NCBI GenBank assembly: GCA_031418395.1
Contig: JANOXL010000077.1
Span: 1-26,366, forward strand
Direction: 5' to 3'
DNA length: 26,366 nt
Origin: JANYCG01 sp031418395
GTDB lineage: Bacteria; Pseudomonadota; Gammaproteobacteria; Burkholderiales; Burkholderiaceae_C
How positions within the stretch are numbered: position 1 is the first letter of the stretch; each line of letters starts with the position of its first letter. Below are positions 25,179-26,366 of this stretch, piece by piece. The notes under the pieces are model-generated. The model did no database searches, was not told the origin of the DNA, and saw nothing but the letters and a program-made list of their open reading frames with translations. A program made the position numbers and the translations under genes.

Positions 25179-26366
25179 TTATTCGCTGAATTGCAGAGCC
25201 GCCAGTCGTGCGTACACCCCGCCTTGGGCCACCAACGCAGCGTGCGTTCCTTGTTCGACGATGCGCGCATGGTCCAGCACGATGATGCGGTCGGCCTTTT
25301 GCACCGTAGCCAAGCGGTGCGCAATGACGAGTGTGGTGCGCCCCTGCATGGCCGACTCCAGCGCGGCTTGCACCATGCGTTCACTCTCGGCATCGAGTGC
25401 GCTGGTCGCCTCATCCAGCAACAGAAGTGGCGGGTTTTTCAGCATCGCACGGGCGATGGCGATGCGCTGGCGCTGCCCGCCCGAGAGGCGCACGCCACGC
25501 TCGCCCAGGAAGGTGTTGTAGCCTTCGGGGAGCGCGGTGATGAAACTGTCTGCAAAGGCAGCTTTGGCGGCAGCGTGGACTTCGGCGTCTGATGCGCCAG
25601 GTTTACCGTAGCGAATATTTTCCAGCGCGCTGGTGGAGAAAATCACCGCGTCTTGCGGCACGATGCCGATACGCTCGCGCAGGGTGCCCAAGGCCAGGTC
25701 GCGGATCGGCACACCATCCAGCGCGATGTTGCCCGCGTCACCCATATCACTTCTGCCTTCACTTTTCCCGCCACCTTTGACGTCAGTTTGATCCGGATCG
25801 TAAAAACGCAGCAAGAGCTGAAACACCGTGCTTTTGCCAGCGCCGCTGGGCCCCACCAGGGCGACCGTTTCGCCGGCTCGCACGTCGAGCGTGAAGTCAT
25901 TCAAGGCGGCCACCGCCGGACGTGATGGGTAGTGAAAGCTCACATGGCTGAACTGCACGCTGCTGCCGGTTTGTACTGCAGGCAAGTCGCGCGGCTGCGT
26001 GGGTGAGGCAATCGGCGATTTGCCGTGCAGCAGTTCCATCAGGCGCTCGGTAGCGCCAGCGGCCCGCAGCAGATCACCATACACCTCACCGAGCACCGCA
26101 AAGGCGCTGGCCAAAATGATCACGTACACCACGGTTTGCCCGAGGTGGCCCGCCGAGATGCGGCCCGCCATCACCGCCTGCGTGCCTTGGTACAAGCCCC
26201 AAAGCAGCGACGCCGAGGTGGCAATGATGATGAAAGCGACCAGCACGGAGCGCGCCATGGTGCGACGCACAGCGGTGTTGAAAGCGTTGTCGGTGGAAAG
26301 GTTGAAGCGGTCTGCTTCGCGCGACTCGGCGGTGTAACTCTGCACTACCGGAATCGCGTTGAGCAC
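25179..26366 (-). CDS. ABC exporter, fused permease and ATPase (MsbA-like), partial
   Basis: The 395 visible residues are the C-terminal part; the gene continues past the right edge, so the start is not seen. The visible part holds the last membrane segments (VLVAFIIIATSASLLWGLY and TVVYVIILASAFAVLGEVY) after the VQSYTAESREADRF coupling region, then a complete nucleotide-binding domain. Its motifs are Walker A GPSGAGKST, Q-loop VPQD, signature LSGGQRQR, Walker B LLLLDEATSALD and H-loop IAHRL. It should export a lipid or other hydrophobic substrate as a homodimer; the substrate cannot be told. An insertion of about 19 residues (TDVKGGGKSEGRSDMGDAG) follows RFYDPDQ, where relatives have only a few residues. 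Confidence 0.9.
   Translation of the reverse strand: MLNAIPVVQSYTAESREADRFNLSTDNAFNTAVRRTMARSVLVAFIIIATSASLLWGLYQGTQAVMAGRISAGHLGQTVVYVIILASAFAVLGEVYGDLLRAAGATERLMELLHGKSPIASPTQPRDLPAVQTGSSVQFSHVSFHYPSRPAVAALNDFTLDVRAGETVALVGPSGAGKSTVFQLLLRFYDPDQTDVKGGGKSEGRSDMGDAGNIALDGVPIRDLALGTLRERIGIVPQDAVIFSTSALENIRYGKPGASDAEVHAAAKAAFADSFITALPEGYNTFLGERGVRLSGGQRQRIAIARAMLKNPPLLLLDEATSALDAESERMVQAALESAMQGRTTLVIAHRLATVQKADRIIVLDHARIVEQGTHAALVAQGGVYARLAALQFSE

Overview
The window is a GC-rich, tightly packed chromosomal segment whose proteins and gene order fit a betaproteobacterium, most likely of the Comamonadaceae (Rhodoferax/Polaromonas-like). Signs of this are a 14-subunit nuo operon with separate nuoC and nuoD, the run of quinone oxidoreductase, tpiA, secG, tRNA-Leu and nuoA, and the DUF2818 and DUF1178 genes after nuoN. 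The taxon is inferred from gene content and was not checked by any search.

Left part (1-3800): a nitrate-uptake operon starts here on the minus strand. It contains nrtA, a Tat-exported nitrate-binding protein, and the first two codons of the next gene, presumably nrtB. Upstream lies nasT, an ANTAR-domain antiterminator. Between nasT and nrtA is a compact control region: two NtrC-like sites, a sigma-54 -24/-12 promoter, two ANTAR-type hexaloop hairpins, and an intrinsic terminator whose 5' arm overlaps the second hairpin. This is the most interesting element of the window. Divergent from nasT is tsaD (tRNA t6A modification), which converges on a small heat-shock gene (hsp20).

Middle part (3800-9450): rpsO (S15) and pnp (PNPase) form the usual pair. 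A long double-stranded hairpin lies between them, and PNPase has a repetitive, charged C-terminal tail. After a short AT-rich gap come a PIG3-type quinone oxidoreductase, tpiA and secG, apparently co-oriented with what follows.

Right part (9450-24908): tRNA-Leu(GAG) is followed at once by nuoABCDEFGHIJKLMN, complete and with mostly overlapping or near-abutting genes. It encodes the proton-pumping NADH:quinone oxidoreductase (complex I): NADH module NuoEFG, connecting module NuoBCDI, and membrane arm NuoAHJKLMN. DUF2818 and DUF1178 genes follow on the same strand.

Right end (24909-26366): an AT-rich non-coding gap holds palindromes and an element that resembles one in the gap before the quinone oxidoreductase. 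The C-terminal part of an MsbA-like ABC exporter then runs off the window on the minus strand. I saw no CRISPR array, transposase, prophage gene or rRNA.
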